A DNA stretch of 57,415 nucleotides. Origin: Ottowia sp. (GTDB lineage Bacteria > Pseudomonadota > Gammaproteobacteria > Burkholderiales > Burkholderiaceae_C). The stretch is taken from assembly GCA_017997715.1 (NCBI GenBank), contig JAGOEM010000004.1:1-57415 (forward strand), read 5' to 3'. Within the stretch, counting starts at the first letter, position 1; each line of letters begins with the position of its first letter. Under the pieces are notes generated by a model, which was not told where the DNA came from, made no database searches, and saw only the letters and a list, made by a program, of their open reading frames with translations. Made by a program: the position numbers and the translations under genes. Shown here in pieces: positions 26,601 to 34,080 of the stretch.

Positions 26601-28510
26601 GGCGGCGCCCACTGCAGGCCGACGTGGGCGTCCAGGTTGCCGGTCAGGCGCGGCGCCAGGTAGGGCGCCAGGTACGGCGCCGCCAAACCCAGCGGCAGCG
26701 CCGCCACGCGAGCGTTGACCTCGGCCCCCTGCAGGCTGGCCGTGCCCTGGAATTCCAGCGAAGGCACGGCGCCCACCACAGAGGCGCGCACGGCGGCGCC
26801 TGCGGGTGCGGCCGCCGATGCGGCCCCGGCAGGACCAGCGGCAGGCGCCGCCGCTGTGGCGGTGGCCGACGCGCTGACGCTGGCCGGCTTGGCGCCAGCC
26901 TTTGCGCCCGACGGGGCGGGTTCTTTCTGGTCGGCGGCGCGGGCGGCCTTGGCGCTGCGCTGCGGCGCTTTGGCGGCGGCGGCCGTTGCGGGCAGCGCCC
27001 GGGTCAGGCCTTCGGTGCCGACCAGGGCGGCCGAGCCGCTGAACGCCACCGGCTGCGCCATGGGCCAGGCAAAGCGCTGGGCTGCCAGCACCACCTCATT
27101 CAGGCGGACCGTGGCGGCGGGGGCGCTGTCGGTCAAGGTGGTTTCGTCGGTCACGTCGACCGAGCCACCGTGCACCGCCAGATCGTCCACCTGCACCTGC
27201 CACACGGGCGCGGCCGCCGGGCCGCCAGCCGCGGCGGCGGCACTGGCGCCCGATGCGCCTGCTGCCCCCGACGCGCGGGCCACGGCGGCAGACGCCGCTG
27301 CCGAAGCGGCTGGCGCCACGCTGCCCGATGCAGAATTTGAAGGAAATGCGGCCCCAGCGCCCGTACCACGGGCGCTATCAGCTATTGTTTTGGGAGCACC
27401 CGGCGCCACCTCGGCCATCAACAGGTTGATGCGCCCGTCCTTGTCGCGCCGCACGGTGACGTGCGGGTTGGTCAAATCAACGCGCGACAGGTGCACCTTG
27501 CCCTCCAGCGGCCGCACGTCGGCCAGCTGCAGCTTCAGCCCGTCAAAAGCCAGCGCGTCGGCGCCCTGCCCGTCCTTGGCCTTCAAGCCGCTGACTTCCA
27601 GCCCGCCCAGCACGCGCAGGCTGGGCTGCGGCACCTGTTCAAACGCCAGGCGCAAGTCCGCATCCAGCGTGGCCGCCTCCAGCCGGATCGGCAGGCCCGC
27701 GGGGATGTAGCCCAGGTACGGCGCCAGATCCAGCTGGCTGAAGCGGAAGGCGGCGTTGGTCTGGCGCGAATCGGTGAAGGGCAGCGCCTCGGCGCTGGAG
27801 TCGAACGCGCTGCCGTTGGCGACAAAGGCCAGCTTGGGCTGCACCTTGATCTCGCGCTGCGAAGGCAGGTTGCTGACGAAGGGCACGCTCAGGTGCAGAT
27901 CGCGCACCTGGTGCTGGCGGCCCACGGCCTGGTCATCAAAATCGATCTGGCCGCCCTGCACCTGGATGTTGTACAGCGCAAAGCGCGCGGGCTCGCCGGG
28001 CTCGGTCGATTGCGGGCGTGCAGCCAGCCGGGCCAGGATGTCGTCCACGTCGTAATGGCCGTCGCCCAGGTGGGTGAGGTGCAGCGCGGGCGCATCCAGC
28101 TGAATGGCGTCGATCACCGGCGCCAGGCGAAACAGCGATTGCAGCTCGCCATCGACATAGGCGCGCTGCACGTGCAGCAAGGGCGGGCCGGCCTTGGCCG
28201 CGGCAACGGTGACGTCGCGCAGCGTCAGCTCCAGCGTCCAGGGTTTGAAGTCGACCTCGCCAATGGTGACGGCGCGGCCCAGCTGCGCGCTGGCGATCTT
28301 CTGCGCCTGCCATTTCAGCAAGGGCGGCACCGCCAGCCAGCCCAGCGCCCACAGGCCCAGCACGCCGGCCACGGTCCAGATCGCGCGCCGCGCCCAGCGG
28401 TTGGCGGGCAGGCGGCCAGTCAGCCTGTTGGCGCCCCGGGGGCGTTGCGGTGTGGGCGGCGATTCGGCCACAGATTTCGGATCGGGAGATTCGCTGGCGC
28501 CAGGCTTCAT
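23693..28510 (-). CDS. Giant DUF748 (AsmA-like) membrane protein with OmpA-like C-terminal domain
   Basis: A 1605-residue protein anchored by one N-terminal helix (AIWTVAGVLGLWALGWLAV, residues 43-61), with the rest in the periplasm. Repeated AsmA-type beta segments are visible, such as IGEVDFKPWTLELTLRDVTV, LHLTHLGDGHYDVDDILARL, VQVADLSVDDGTVGWLD and GRINLQDVLKS. An OmpA-like segment (VAFAAGSSELSPKAREQLDK, near residues 1340-1400) may touch peptidoglycan. AsmA-like proteins are thought to form hydrophobic channels for phospholipid traffic to the outer membrane; that role is inferred here. Linkers rich in Ala/Pro/Ser carry three copies of the dispersed repeat. Start is the ATG of MKPGASE; a TTG lies seven codons upstream. 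Confidence 0.87.
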   Translation of the reverse strand: MKPGASESPDPKSVAESPPTPQRPRGANRLTGRLPANRWARRAIWTVAGVLGLWALGWLAVPPLLKWQAQKIASAQLGRAVTIGEVDFKPWTLELTLRDVTVAAAKAGPPLLHVQRAYVDGELQSLFRLAPVIDAIQLDAPALHLTHLGDGHYDVDDILARLAARPQSTEPGEPARFALYNIQVQGGQIDFDDQAVGRQHQVRDLHLSVPFVSNLPSQREIKVQPKLAFVANGSAFDSSAEALPFTDSRQTNAAFRFSQLDLAPYLGYIPAGLPIRLEAATLDADLRLAFEQVPQPSLRVLGGLEVSGLKAKDGQGADALAFDGLKLQLADVRPLEGKVHLSRVDLTNPHVTVRRDKDGRINLLMAEVAPGAPKTIADSARGTGAGAAFPSNSASGSVAPAASAAASAAVARASGAAGASGASAAAAAGGPAAAPVWQVQVDDLAVHGGSVDVTDETTLTDSAPAATVRLNEVVLAAQRFAWPMAQPVAFSGSAALVGTEGLTRALPATAAAAKAPQRSAKAARAADQKEPAPSGAKAGAKPASVSASATATAAAPAAGPAGAASAAAPAGAAVRASVVGAVPSLEFQGTASLQGAEVNARVAALPLGLAAPYLAPYLAPRLTGNLDAHVGLQWAPPKAQDLPPEIKVAADRLVLSHLLLADESGAATAPRAARNSRPRAPGVLASVDELALDQVLVDLRSRAVTVGKVAVKKPEADVARDADQRWMFEHWLRQAGAESPGKTGDQPAAKPAAPARSASKTDFPWKVQVADLSVDDGTVGWLDAAMAQPVRAELSQLHLTAKQIDLNAAQPMQVSLVTRIGAGRTDPGRLSWRGSVSVLPAVGAQGQVDAVRLPVHAFEPYFGEALNIDILRADTSFKGQVNFTQTAQGPRARVSGDVLVEELRTHSLPGSATSSDAEAPPAPGAPVSTTQRNLGGSRTTTATAPAAPAASTPAARAASATSTATSTAARTGGSEGRGARGASSGAAVAPGSASARAGGSLAPLAPMAASTRAGGLGEELLSWKQLRLGGVDVQLEPGKPTQVDVKDTQLSDFYARLILHPNGRINLQDVLKSADGGATAPAAGASAAAGASSPPAAGRADATGSVAAAAASAPVAAQVVDPNAPVIRFGPVKLTGGRVYFSDRFIRPNYSADLTELNGALSAFSSVPPGGAPQMADLELTGRAEGTAGLDIRGKLNPLAKPLALDIQAKVTDLELPPLSPYSVKYAGHGIERGKLSMDVSYVVQPDGRLTATNKLVLNQLEFGEPVAGAPASLPVKLATALLADSKGVIDLDLPISGSLNDPQFSVGPIIVKAIINIIGKAITAPFTLLARALGGGPDDDMSQVAFAAGSSELSPKAREQLDKIAKALTDRPALKLTVVGTSSLAAERDGYKRERLKALVAAEKRANQAAAPAAPAQGASESVAEVAPSAAGASAPAGAASGATTSGGTNSGGTTAVVSNDEYPQLLRRLYRRADLPGKPRNAIGLQKDIPVAEMENMLMAQIEVSEDAMRQLATQRGVAVKDYLAARKLPADRLFLGAARSGAQRARGGADAAAEATAAAAAPASAASSASTAASTAASTAAAPGGATQTAWTPSAELNLSSR
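24236..24295 (+). repeat. Dispersed hairpin repeat, copy 8 (decayed, inside DUF748 gene)
   Basis: CAGAAGCGCCTTGCGCAGG, then GCGGGCGCTGCAGCCTGATT. The right half fits the family better than the left. It is antisense to the gene, in the low-complexity tail at about residues 1405-1425. Confidence 0.5.
25150..25205 (-). repeat. Dispersed hairpin repeat, copy 9 (inside DUF748 gene)
   Basis: On the minus strand: TTCGGTAGCTGCCGCCGC, then ATCGGCGCCGGTTGCAGCCC. It is in sense with the gene, near residues 1102-1120, read as V-A-A-A-A-A-S-A-P-V-A-A. Diverged in the stem. Confidence 0.55.
27333..27395 (-). repeat. Dispersed hairpin repeat, copy 10 (inside DUF748 gene)
   Basis: A perfect stem AGCGCCCG (27356-27363) / CGGGCGCT (27369-27376) with a 5-nt loop, flanked on the minus strand by AACAATAGCTGAT and GGGGCCGCATTTCC. 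It is in sense with the gene, near residues 377-392, read as I-A-D-S-A-R-G-T-G-A-G-A-A. Confidence 0.85.
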
Positions 28511-28669
28511 TGCAATATTGTCGCCTGCCAATCACGCCCGCCGCGCCCACCGCGCCGCCAGATCGCAACCCATTGAAACCGCGCCGTGCCGGCGTGCGCT
28601 TTGTCACCTGGGCGTGCGCAGACGCCACATCGGCAGCCGCCATGCGGGCGGCACCCAAGCCGCCAATGA

Positions 28670-28714
28670 AGAAAGCCCGGCGTTAAGGCCTGAAGCCTGC
28701 CCGCCGGGCTTTCT
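28670..28714 (-). terminator. Strong hairpin terminator with no upstream CDS
   Basis: AGAAAGCCCGGCG (28670-28682) and CGCCGGGCTTTCT (28702-28714) form a perfect 13-bp stem. On the minus strand the stem is followed by TTCATT, continuing the T-rich run; on the plus strand the tail is weaker. No protein-coding gene ends here on either strand, which suggests that it ends a non-coding transcript. Confidence 0.65.
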
Positions 28715-28890
28715 AGGCAGTGTGGCAAAAGCGCCGTGATCTGCCTGGTTTTCCGCACAGGAAAGCTGGTTGTTTCCTGGTGCGGGAAGGCAAAGATTGC
28801 CTTCGATGAACGGCTGGAGGTTGGCCCATCCGGCTGCATCTTCTGCAACCGACCGGCTCCTGTCAGCCTGATGCCCGAGTAGCTCGGACA
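28715..28890 (-). ncRNA. Candidate structured small RNA
   Basis: On the minus strand, upstream of the orphan terminator, several clean hairpins follow one another. They are CCGAG-CTA-CTCGG, then CGGTTGCA / TGCAGCCG, then GAAGGCAA / TTTGCCTTC, then CCGCAC-CAGGAAA / TTTCCTG-TGCGG. The outer ends can pair (TCTAGAGTGGCAA with TTGCCAC...CTAGA), closing a multi-branched fold of about 190 nt. No Rfam family was recognised; 6S, RNase P, SRP and tmRNA signatures were looked for and not found. Strand and boundaries are inferred. Confidence 0.4.
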
Positions 28891-29095
28891 GTTGCCACTC
28901 TAGACACAGTCGCCCCTTCGCGCCAGCGGAAAAAAACAATTCGCCCGGGCCACTGGATTGCGGCAGTCAATCGGTTGGTGGCCGCTAGCGCGGCACGCCT
29001 TGGTTCTTCGCCCGGCGCGAGGCGCCTGAACACGCCATGATCAGCGCGGCGCCGACGTTTATGCGTTTTTAGAATTTGGACTCAAATTTACCTGG

Positions 29096-29124
29096 TTGAC
29101 CGGGCATATGGAGACCTTTAAAAT
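29096..29124 (+). promoter_or_regulatory. Sigma-70 promoter upstream of the lytic transglycosylase
   Basis: TTGACC (29096-29101), a 17-base spacer and TAAAAT (29119-29124) in an AT-rich patch. Both hexamers are close to consensus and the spacing is ideal. Transcription would start near 29131. Confidence 0.75.
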
Positions 29125-29130
29125 CCGCCG

Positions 29131-29359
29131 CTTCCGACCGCCCTGGTTGGAAATCGTGATTTGTTGCCGATCCCCGGCAAGCCGTGCGGCCCAGGCCAAC
29201 GCATTGCGTCCCTACCCTTCGTCAGCCATCGTTGTCTGACCCGGTAGTCGCCCACGGACATGGACTGAAGTTCAGGACTGTTTGCTCAACGCCTTCTCGC
29301 CCTTGCCCGCCAGGCAAGCCAGCGGGTCAGCGCGCGGCGAGGTCATGACAAGGAGTGCT
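29131..29359 (+). other. Long structured 5' leader of the lytic transglycosylase gene
   Basis: About 230 nt between the promoter and the start codon, with several possible hairpins: TTCCGACC / GGTTGGAA, TTGCCG / CGGCAA, GTCAG / CTGAC and CTGAAGTTCAG. No known riboswitch core was recognised. A separate short RNA from the same promoter is also possible. Confidence 0.4.
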
Positions 29360-30196
29360 ATGACAGCAAGAACGAAAATCGCCGCAGTGGGACGCGGCGT
29401 GCGGACCTTCGCCGGAGACGTGGCAGAAGGTTTCTTTGAAATCACCCACAACAGCCTGGCCCTTGTCGGCGTGGCCGTGGTCGTTGCCGTGGCGCTGCTC
29501 AGCACGCGCCCCGATCTGCGCCAGCAAGGCGAAGACCGCCTGACCGTCTGGCTGACGGAGCGCAAGGTTGCTGCCATGGGCATTCAGCCGGAACTGGGCG
29601 CCATCGAGCGGGCCACCGCCACCAACCCCAGCGTGCTGCCGCGTGAGCAGGCTAATGTTGCGCTGTGGATCGCCAAGAAATACCGCGTGGCCCCCGAACC
29701 GGTGGCCGCACTAGTCGAGGAAGCCTACGAAGTCGGCGGCGCCAACAAGCTGGATCCCACCTTGATTTTGGCGGTCATGGCGATTGAGTCGAGCTTCAAT
29801 CCGTTTGCCCAAAGCCCCGTGGGCGCGCAAGGCCTGATGCAGGTCATGACCGAGATCCACTCTGACAAATACCAGCATTTCGGTGGCCAATACGCCGCGT
29901 TCGACCCGAAAACGAACCTGCGCGTGGGCGTGAAAGTGCTGCAGGAATGCATAGCCCGCGCCGGCTCGATCGAAGCCGGCCTGAAATGGTACGTGGGCGC
30001 AGCCAACCTGGCCTCCGACGGCGGCTACGCCGAGAAGGTGCTGCAAGAGCATGCGCGCCTCTATCAGGTGGCCACGGGCAAGGCACTGCCCAACCAGGCG
30101 CCGGGCTTGCGCGCCGCCACCACGCCAGCTGCGCCGGCTGTGCCTGTCCCTGCTGAGGCAGCGGCACCCGCCGTCAAGGTCGCAGCGCTGTCCTGA
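29360..30196 (+). CDS. Lytic transglycosylase (SLT domain)
   Basis: A 278-residue protein with one N-terminal membrane helix (LALVGVAVVVAVALLS, about residues 32-48) and a periplasmic SLT domain. The catalytic Glu lies in LAVMAIESSFNPFAQSP, followed by VGAQGLMQVMTEIHSDKYQ, NLRVGVKVLQECI and the WYVGAANLASDGGYAEKV segment typical of goose-lysozyme-like transglycosylases. These cleave the MurNAc-GlcNAc bond of peptidoglycan. The tail is Ala/Pro-rich. Start 29360 has AAGGAG four bases upstream; an in-frame ATG at 29345 is the alternative. Confidence 0.87.
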   Translation: MTARTKIAAVGRGVRTFAGDVAEGFFEITHNSLALVGVAVVVAVALLSTRPDLRQQGEDRLTVWLTERKVAAMGIQPELGAIERATATNPSVLPREQANVALWIAKKYRVAPEPVAALVEEAYEVGGANKLDPTLILAVMAIESSFNPFAQSPVGAQGLMQVMTEIHSDKYQHFGGQYAAFDPKTNLRVGVKVLQECIARAGSIEAGLKWYVGAANLASDGGYAEKVLQEHARLYQVATGKALPNQAPGLRAATTPAAPAVPVPAEAAAPAVKVAALS

Positions 30197-30205
30197 TCGG
30201 CACCG

Positions 30206-30223
30206 GCCGGCGCCTACGCCGGC
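30206..30223. terminator. Short hairpin between convergent transglycosylase and hmuV genes
   Basis: GCCGGCG (30206-30212) / CGCCGGC (30217-30223) with a CCTA loop lies over the stop codon of hmuV, 10 nt after the stop of the other gene. No T-run is present; it could serve both directions weakly. Confidence 0.4.
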
Positions 30224-31002
30224 TCGAAGAGATACTGAAGCAGCCCCTGGGCGTTGCGCACGGGCGTGCAGCGCACACCCCAGATGCGCTCCATGCGCTC
30301 GGGCGTCAGTTGCTCGGCAATGGGGCCGAACGCGGTGGATGGCTGATCGGCCATCAGCAACACATCATCGGCATAGCGCAAAGCCAGGTTCAGGTCGTGC
30401 AAGACGGCGATCACGCCCAGGCCTTGCGTGCGCGCCCTGCCCTGCAGCAAACCCAGCGCCTGGTGCTGGTGCGCCAGGTCCAGTGCGGCCGTCGGCTCAT
30501 CCAGCAGCAGCCAGCACGCCGCGCCATCGCCCCGCGTGGCCCATACCTGCGCCAGCGCACGCGCCAGGTGCACGCGCGATTTTTCGCCGCCCGACAGCGT
30601 ATTGAAGATGCGTGGGGCCAGATCCGCCACATCCGTGGCTTCAAGCGCGCGGGCCACGATGCCTGCCTCATCCGGATCGGGCTGATGGCGGTGCGGATAG
30701 CGCCCCAGCTCAGCCACCTCGCGCACCGAGAAATCAAACGCCACCGCGCTTTCCTGCGGCATTACCGCCCGGCGCAGTGCCAGCGTGTGCGATGTGTAGT
30801 CGGACAGCGGACGGGCATCCAGCAGCACCCTGCCGCCATCGGGCCGGCGCTGCCCCGACAGCACAGCAAGCAGCGTCGATTTGCCAACGCCGTTGGGGCC
30901 AAGGATCGCGGTGAAGCGGCCCGGCTGAAAGCTTGCCGAAAAGCCATCCAGCAGCACCCGGTCGCCAGCCACCACCCGGACGTCGGCACACTGCAGCGTC
31001 AC
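30214..31002 (-). CDS. hmuV: Haem ABC transporter ATP-binding protein
   Basis: A 262-residue ATPase. Walker A is GPNGVGKST (near residue 35), the signature is LSGGEKSRVHLARALAQ, Walker B is WLLLDEPTAALDLAHQ, and the switch His is in VLHDLNLALRYAD. Sequence and position behind haem-binding and permease genes identify HmuV, which powers haem import across the inner membrane. It starts with GTG at 31002, overlapping the hmuU stop by GTGA, and is the last gene of the haem operon. Confidence 0.9.
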   Translation of the reverse strand: MTLQCADVRVVAGDRVLLDGFSASFQPGRFTAILGPNGVGKSTLLAVLSGQRRPDGGRVLLDARPLSDYTSHTLALRRAVMPQESAVAFDFSVREVAELGRYPHRHQPDPDEAGIVARALEATDVADLAPRIFNTLSGGEKSRVHLARALAQVWATRGDGAACWLLLDEPTAALDLAHQHQALGLLQGRARTQGLGVIAVLHDLNLALRYADDVLLMADQPSTAFGPIAEQLTPERMERIWGVRCTPVRNAQGLLQYLFEPA

Positions 31003-32047
31003 ACGCGGCTCCTGAAGCGGCGCAGCATGAACAGGAACATGGGGCCGCCGATGGCCGCCGTCAGCACGCCCAAGGGCAGTTCAGCGGGCTGAACCACGGT
31101 GCGCGCCACGGCATCGGCCGCCAGCACCAGCGCGGCCCCCAGAAGTGCCGACCCTGGAAGTACCACCCGGTGATCGGGGCCGGCCAGCAGCCGCACCCAA
31201 TGTGGCGCAATCAGTCCGATGAAGCCGATGATGCCGGTGGTGGCCGTCACGGCGCCCACGGTCAGCGCGGTGATCACAATGGCCGCCCGCTTGGTCCGTT
31301 CAACGTTGACGCCCAGCAGCGCCGCCTGCGCTTCGCCCAGCGCGATGGCATTGAGCGGTCTGGCCCACGCCAGCGCCGCGGTGCAGCCCACCGCCACCAC
31401 GCCAGACACCAGCATCACCGCGCTCCAACGGGCCCCGCCCAGGCTACCCATCAGCCAGAACTGGATGTTGCGCAGTTGCTCGTCGGTGGCGACGAAGTTC
31501 AGGTAGCCCAGGCCCGCGCCAGCGACCGCGTTGACGGCAACCCCTGCCAACAGCATCACGCCAACCTGCGTGCCCGCCGGCCCTTGCGCAAAAAGGTAGA
31601 TCAAGATGGTGACCGCCGCGCCGCCAAAGAAGGCGAACAGCACCAACGTCCAACTGCCCAGTGCATGGGGCAGTTCGGGCAACCAGCGCTGGCCCAGCAC
31701 AATCGTCAAACCCGCCGCAGCGCCGCACCGCTGCTGATGCCGATCAAGCCCGGGTCAGCCAACGGATTGCGAAAAAGCCCCTGCATCAGCGCGCCGGCCA
31801 CCGCAAGACCCGCACCCGCAGCGACCGCCAGGACGAGGCGCGGCAGGCGAATATTGAGAAACACCAGTTGTTCTGGCGAATCCAGCGCGCGGCCCGACAG
31901 CGCATCGCGCACCAGGCGCCAAAGCTGATCAGCGGATATGTGATACGCCCCACTGCCCGCAGCCACGGCGAAGGCGATGGCCACCAGCAGCACGCCCAGC
32001 CATAAGGCAGTACGGTGTGGCAGGCGGCCTGGCGGGCCAGCGGCCAT
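30999..32047 (-). pseudogene. hmuU: Haem ABC transporter permease, frameshifted
   Basis: Two fragments of one FecCD-type permease lie in different frames. The N-terminal part (31706-32047) reads to [20 protein letters not shown] then GISSGAAL, and ends in RRV-stop. The C-terminal part (from about 31717 to 30999) continues without loss as [20 protein letters not shown] and ends in GPMFLFMLRRF. One missing G after the codon CTG at 31718-31720 (CTGCGGCGGG where CTGGCGGCGGG is expected) explains the break. The repaired protein would have about 348 residues, as usual for HmuU. The stop and a TTG overlap at 31706-31709, so reinitiation is conceivable. Sequencing error is the main alternative. Confidence 0.85.
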
Positions 32048-32910
32048 CAGGCGTGCAAGCGCCTATGCAGCTCGCGCACGGCCATTGGCAGGCGGGGGCC
32101 AAAGCCCAGCAGCAGCAGCGCGTCTTGCGACACCAGCGCGCGCCGGCGGTACGCCGGGGTCAGTGCCAATTCGGGCCTTTGCCAGAATTTTTCTGGGCCA
32201 CCCAGGGCTTCCAGACCTTGTTCGGTGGTGAGGACGACGTCGGGCGCTGCGCTGGCCATCGCCTCGGCGGTCATCGGCCGGTAGCCCTGGAAACCCGTCA
32301 GCGCATTGGTACCGCCAGCGAAACGGATCATGGCGTCGGCCGCCGTGCCCTGCCCTGCGACTTGCGGCGGTGGTCCGGGCGAAAACATGAACAGAACGCG
32401 TGGCTTGGGGCGCTTGTCAGAGCCGATCTGCTGCGTGACCTGTGCCCACTCGGCCTCAAGGCGGGCTTGCAGTTCGCGCGCCGCCGCTTCGCGCCGCGCG
32501 GCAAGGCCGACCGCGCGCACTTTGGCGGCCACGTCGTTCCACGTGTATGCCGATTTCACCAGCTCGATCTGCACGCCCGCGCCGCGCAGCTGATCCAGTA
32601 CCACCGGCGGCCCGGCTTCGGAGGTCGCAATCACCACATCGGGCCGCAGCGATAGAACGCCCTCGGCCGACAGCTGTCGCAAATAGCCGACCTTGGGCGT
32701 CTTCAGTGCTGCGGCGGGAAACAGGCTGGAGGTATCGGTACCCACCAGTTGGTCTTCGGCACCCAGGGCGTACACCACCTCGGTAATGGCGCCGCTGACG
32801 GTGATCAACCGCGGCGGTCGCAAGCTGGCCTTTTGGGCAATGGAAGTCAGCGGCACGCCGGCCGCCAGTGCGGCGGCCAGCCATTGGCGACGCGAGGTTT
32901 TGCAGCGCAT
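32047..32910 (-). CDS. hmuT: Periplasmic haem-binding protein
   Basis: A 287-residue substrate-binding protein with a signal sequence containing twin arginines ([19 protein letters not shown]). The mature part shows the type III binding-protein pattern: [50 protein letters not shown], and [21 protein letters not shown]. HmuT passes haem to HmuUV. The start at 32910 has a good AAGAGG site; an ATG at 32931 overlaps the hmuS stop as TAATG. The stop overlaps the hmuU ATG. Confidence 0.9.
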   Translation of the reverse strand: MRCKTSRRQWLAAALAAGVPLTSIAQKASLRPPRLITVSGAITEVVYALGAEDQLVGTDTSSLFPAAALKTPKVGYLRQLSAEGVLSLRPDVVIATSEAGPPVVLDQLRGAGVQIELVKSAYTWNDVAAKVRAVGLAARREAAARELQARLEAEWAQVTQQIGSDKRPKPRVLFMFSPGPPPQVAGQGTAADAMIRFAGGTNALTGFQGYRPMTAEAMASAAPDVVLTTEQGLEALGGPEKFWQRPELALTPAYRRRALVSQDALLLLGFGPRLPMAVRELHRRLHA

Positions 32911-32930
32911 GGTTCGAACCTCTTTCTGCA

Positions 32931-34004
32931 TTACGCCGCGGCGCTGGCTGCGGGCGCGGCTTTGCCGACAATGGCACGCCAGTCTTGCCGCTCTGGCTGA
33001 CCGGGTTTGCGGTCGCCGAAGAACATCGCCATCAGCTCGCCGCTGGCATCAAACAGCTCGACCGAGGTCACCACGCCATCGCTGGTTGGCTTCTCAACCA
33101 CCCAGGCGTTGGCAATGGCGTCTTCGCGCATGTGCAGGTTGAAGCCAGAATCCAGCACATTCAGCCACTGCGCACCCCGTATCTCCATCGGCTCGACCCG
33201 CACCACCGGGCCCGAATGAATCTGGATGCACCCGGGGCTGCCGACAAACACCATGATGGGGGCGCCGTCGAAAGCCGCCTCTTGCAGCAAGTGCCGAGCT
33301 ACAGCCGCTGGCGCGCGGCGTGTGAACCGACCTTCGGCCACGCGAAAGCTCTGCTGGCGTTCCACACCAAATTTCCTCAGCAACCCGAAGAATTCGTGCG
33401 TGTCCTGCATCGCTTCCCATGCGCCCAACAAGCCCCGGGCATCGATGGCGCTGTCGTCTGCCATCGCAACCGGGGCCTGGCGTGGCGTGAATTCGGGAAC
33501 CAGTGCGGGGTCGGCAAAGCCTTGCATCACCTCCGCAAAGGCGGCTCGATCGGTCGCGTCGCGGCAAAACACCTTGTGAACGGCTTTCCCGTGTGCGTCG
33601 AAGAACTGCAGACTTAAGGCCGGCTGTCCGCCGGGCTGCGCCGCGGCTTCGGTCACGGCAAAGCCGGCGTGCCAGTGCATAAAGAACAAGCGAAGGTCGA
33701 TTTCCTTGCCAAGCGCAATCCCCACGGGGCCGGTGGCCGACAGGTTCTCGTAAACACCGGTCTTTTCATGCACCGTGCTCTCGTTGCGCGTCAGGGCAAG
33801 CACCGGGCCGCAGGCCTGCAGCGACTGGAGTGTTTCCAGCCAGGCGCGGCGCAGCGGCACCGCTTGCAAGGGGGCGTCGTGGTCGCCCGCGTGCGCCGCG
33901 ATGGCTTCGCCTTCGCTGGCGCCTATGGATTCGGCCGCATCCTTGGCTCGCTTGCCTGTGGCACGCGCTTCGGCAAAGTGGGCCCGCAGGGTGATGGCAT
34001 TCAT
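32931..34004 (-). CDS. hmuS: Haem-degrading/haem-carrier protein HmuS
   Basis: A 357-residue cytosolic protein of the HmuS/ChuS family, built of two similar halves. In the first half are LALTRNESTVHEKTGVYENL and IDLRLFFMHWHAGFAV with LSLQFFDAHGKAVHKVFCRD. In the second are FVGSPGCIQIHSGPVVRVEP and FNLHMREDAIANAWVVEKPT with VTSVELFDASGELMAMFFG. These proteins bind haem and either degrade it or hand it on. The start at 34004 (MNAITLRAHF) is chosen; the frame is open upstream with Arg/Pro-rich sequence only. Confidence 0.9.
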   Translation of the reverse strand: MNAITLRAHFAEARATGKRAKDAAESIGASEGEAIAAHAGDHDAPLQAVPLRRAWLETLQSLQACGPVLALTRNESTVHEKTGVYENLSATGPVGIALGKEIDLRLFFMHWHAGFAVTEAAAQPGGQPALSLQFFDAHGKAVHKVFCRDATDRAAFAEVMQGFADPALVPEFTPRQAPVAMADDSAIDARGLLGAWEAMQDTHEFFGLLRKFGVERQQSFRVAEGRFTRRAPAAVARHLLQEAAFDGAPIMVFVGSPGCIQIHSGPVVRVEPMEIRGAQWLNVLDSGFNLHMREDAIANAWVVEKPTSDGVVTSVELFDASGELMAMFFGDRKPGQPERQDWRAIVGKAAPAASAAA

Positions 34005-34080
34005 GGCGTGAGCGCTGCTTTGGAATCGGCAATGGCCAGCGGCCGCACGGGCCGGCCAGCCAGTCCTGCCAGTGCGATGG

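Noticed and set aside
23627..27340. Very long plus-strand open frame (1237 codons) opposite the DUF748 gene
   Set aside because: Compositionally biased Arg/Gly/His product without domains; the minus-strand product shows AsmA-like and OmpA-like segments.
28715..28890. 6S RNA, SRP RNA, RNase P RNA or tmRNA
   Set aside because: None of the conserved cores known to me is present; the fold is a chain of separate hairpins. Kept only as an unclassified candidate.
28604..28939. 111-codon minus-strand frame over the structured region
   Set aside because: No domain, no good start, and the region is better explained by RNA hairpins and a terminator.
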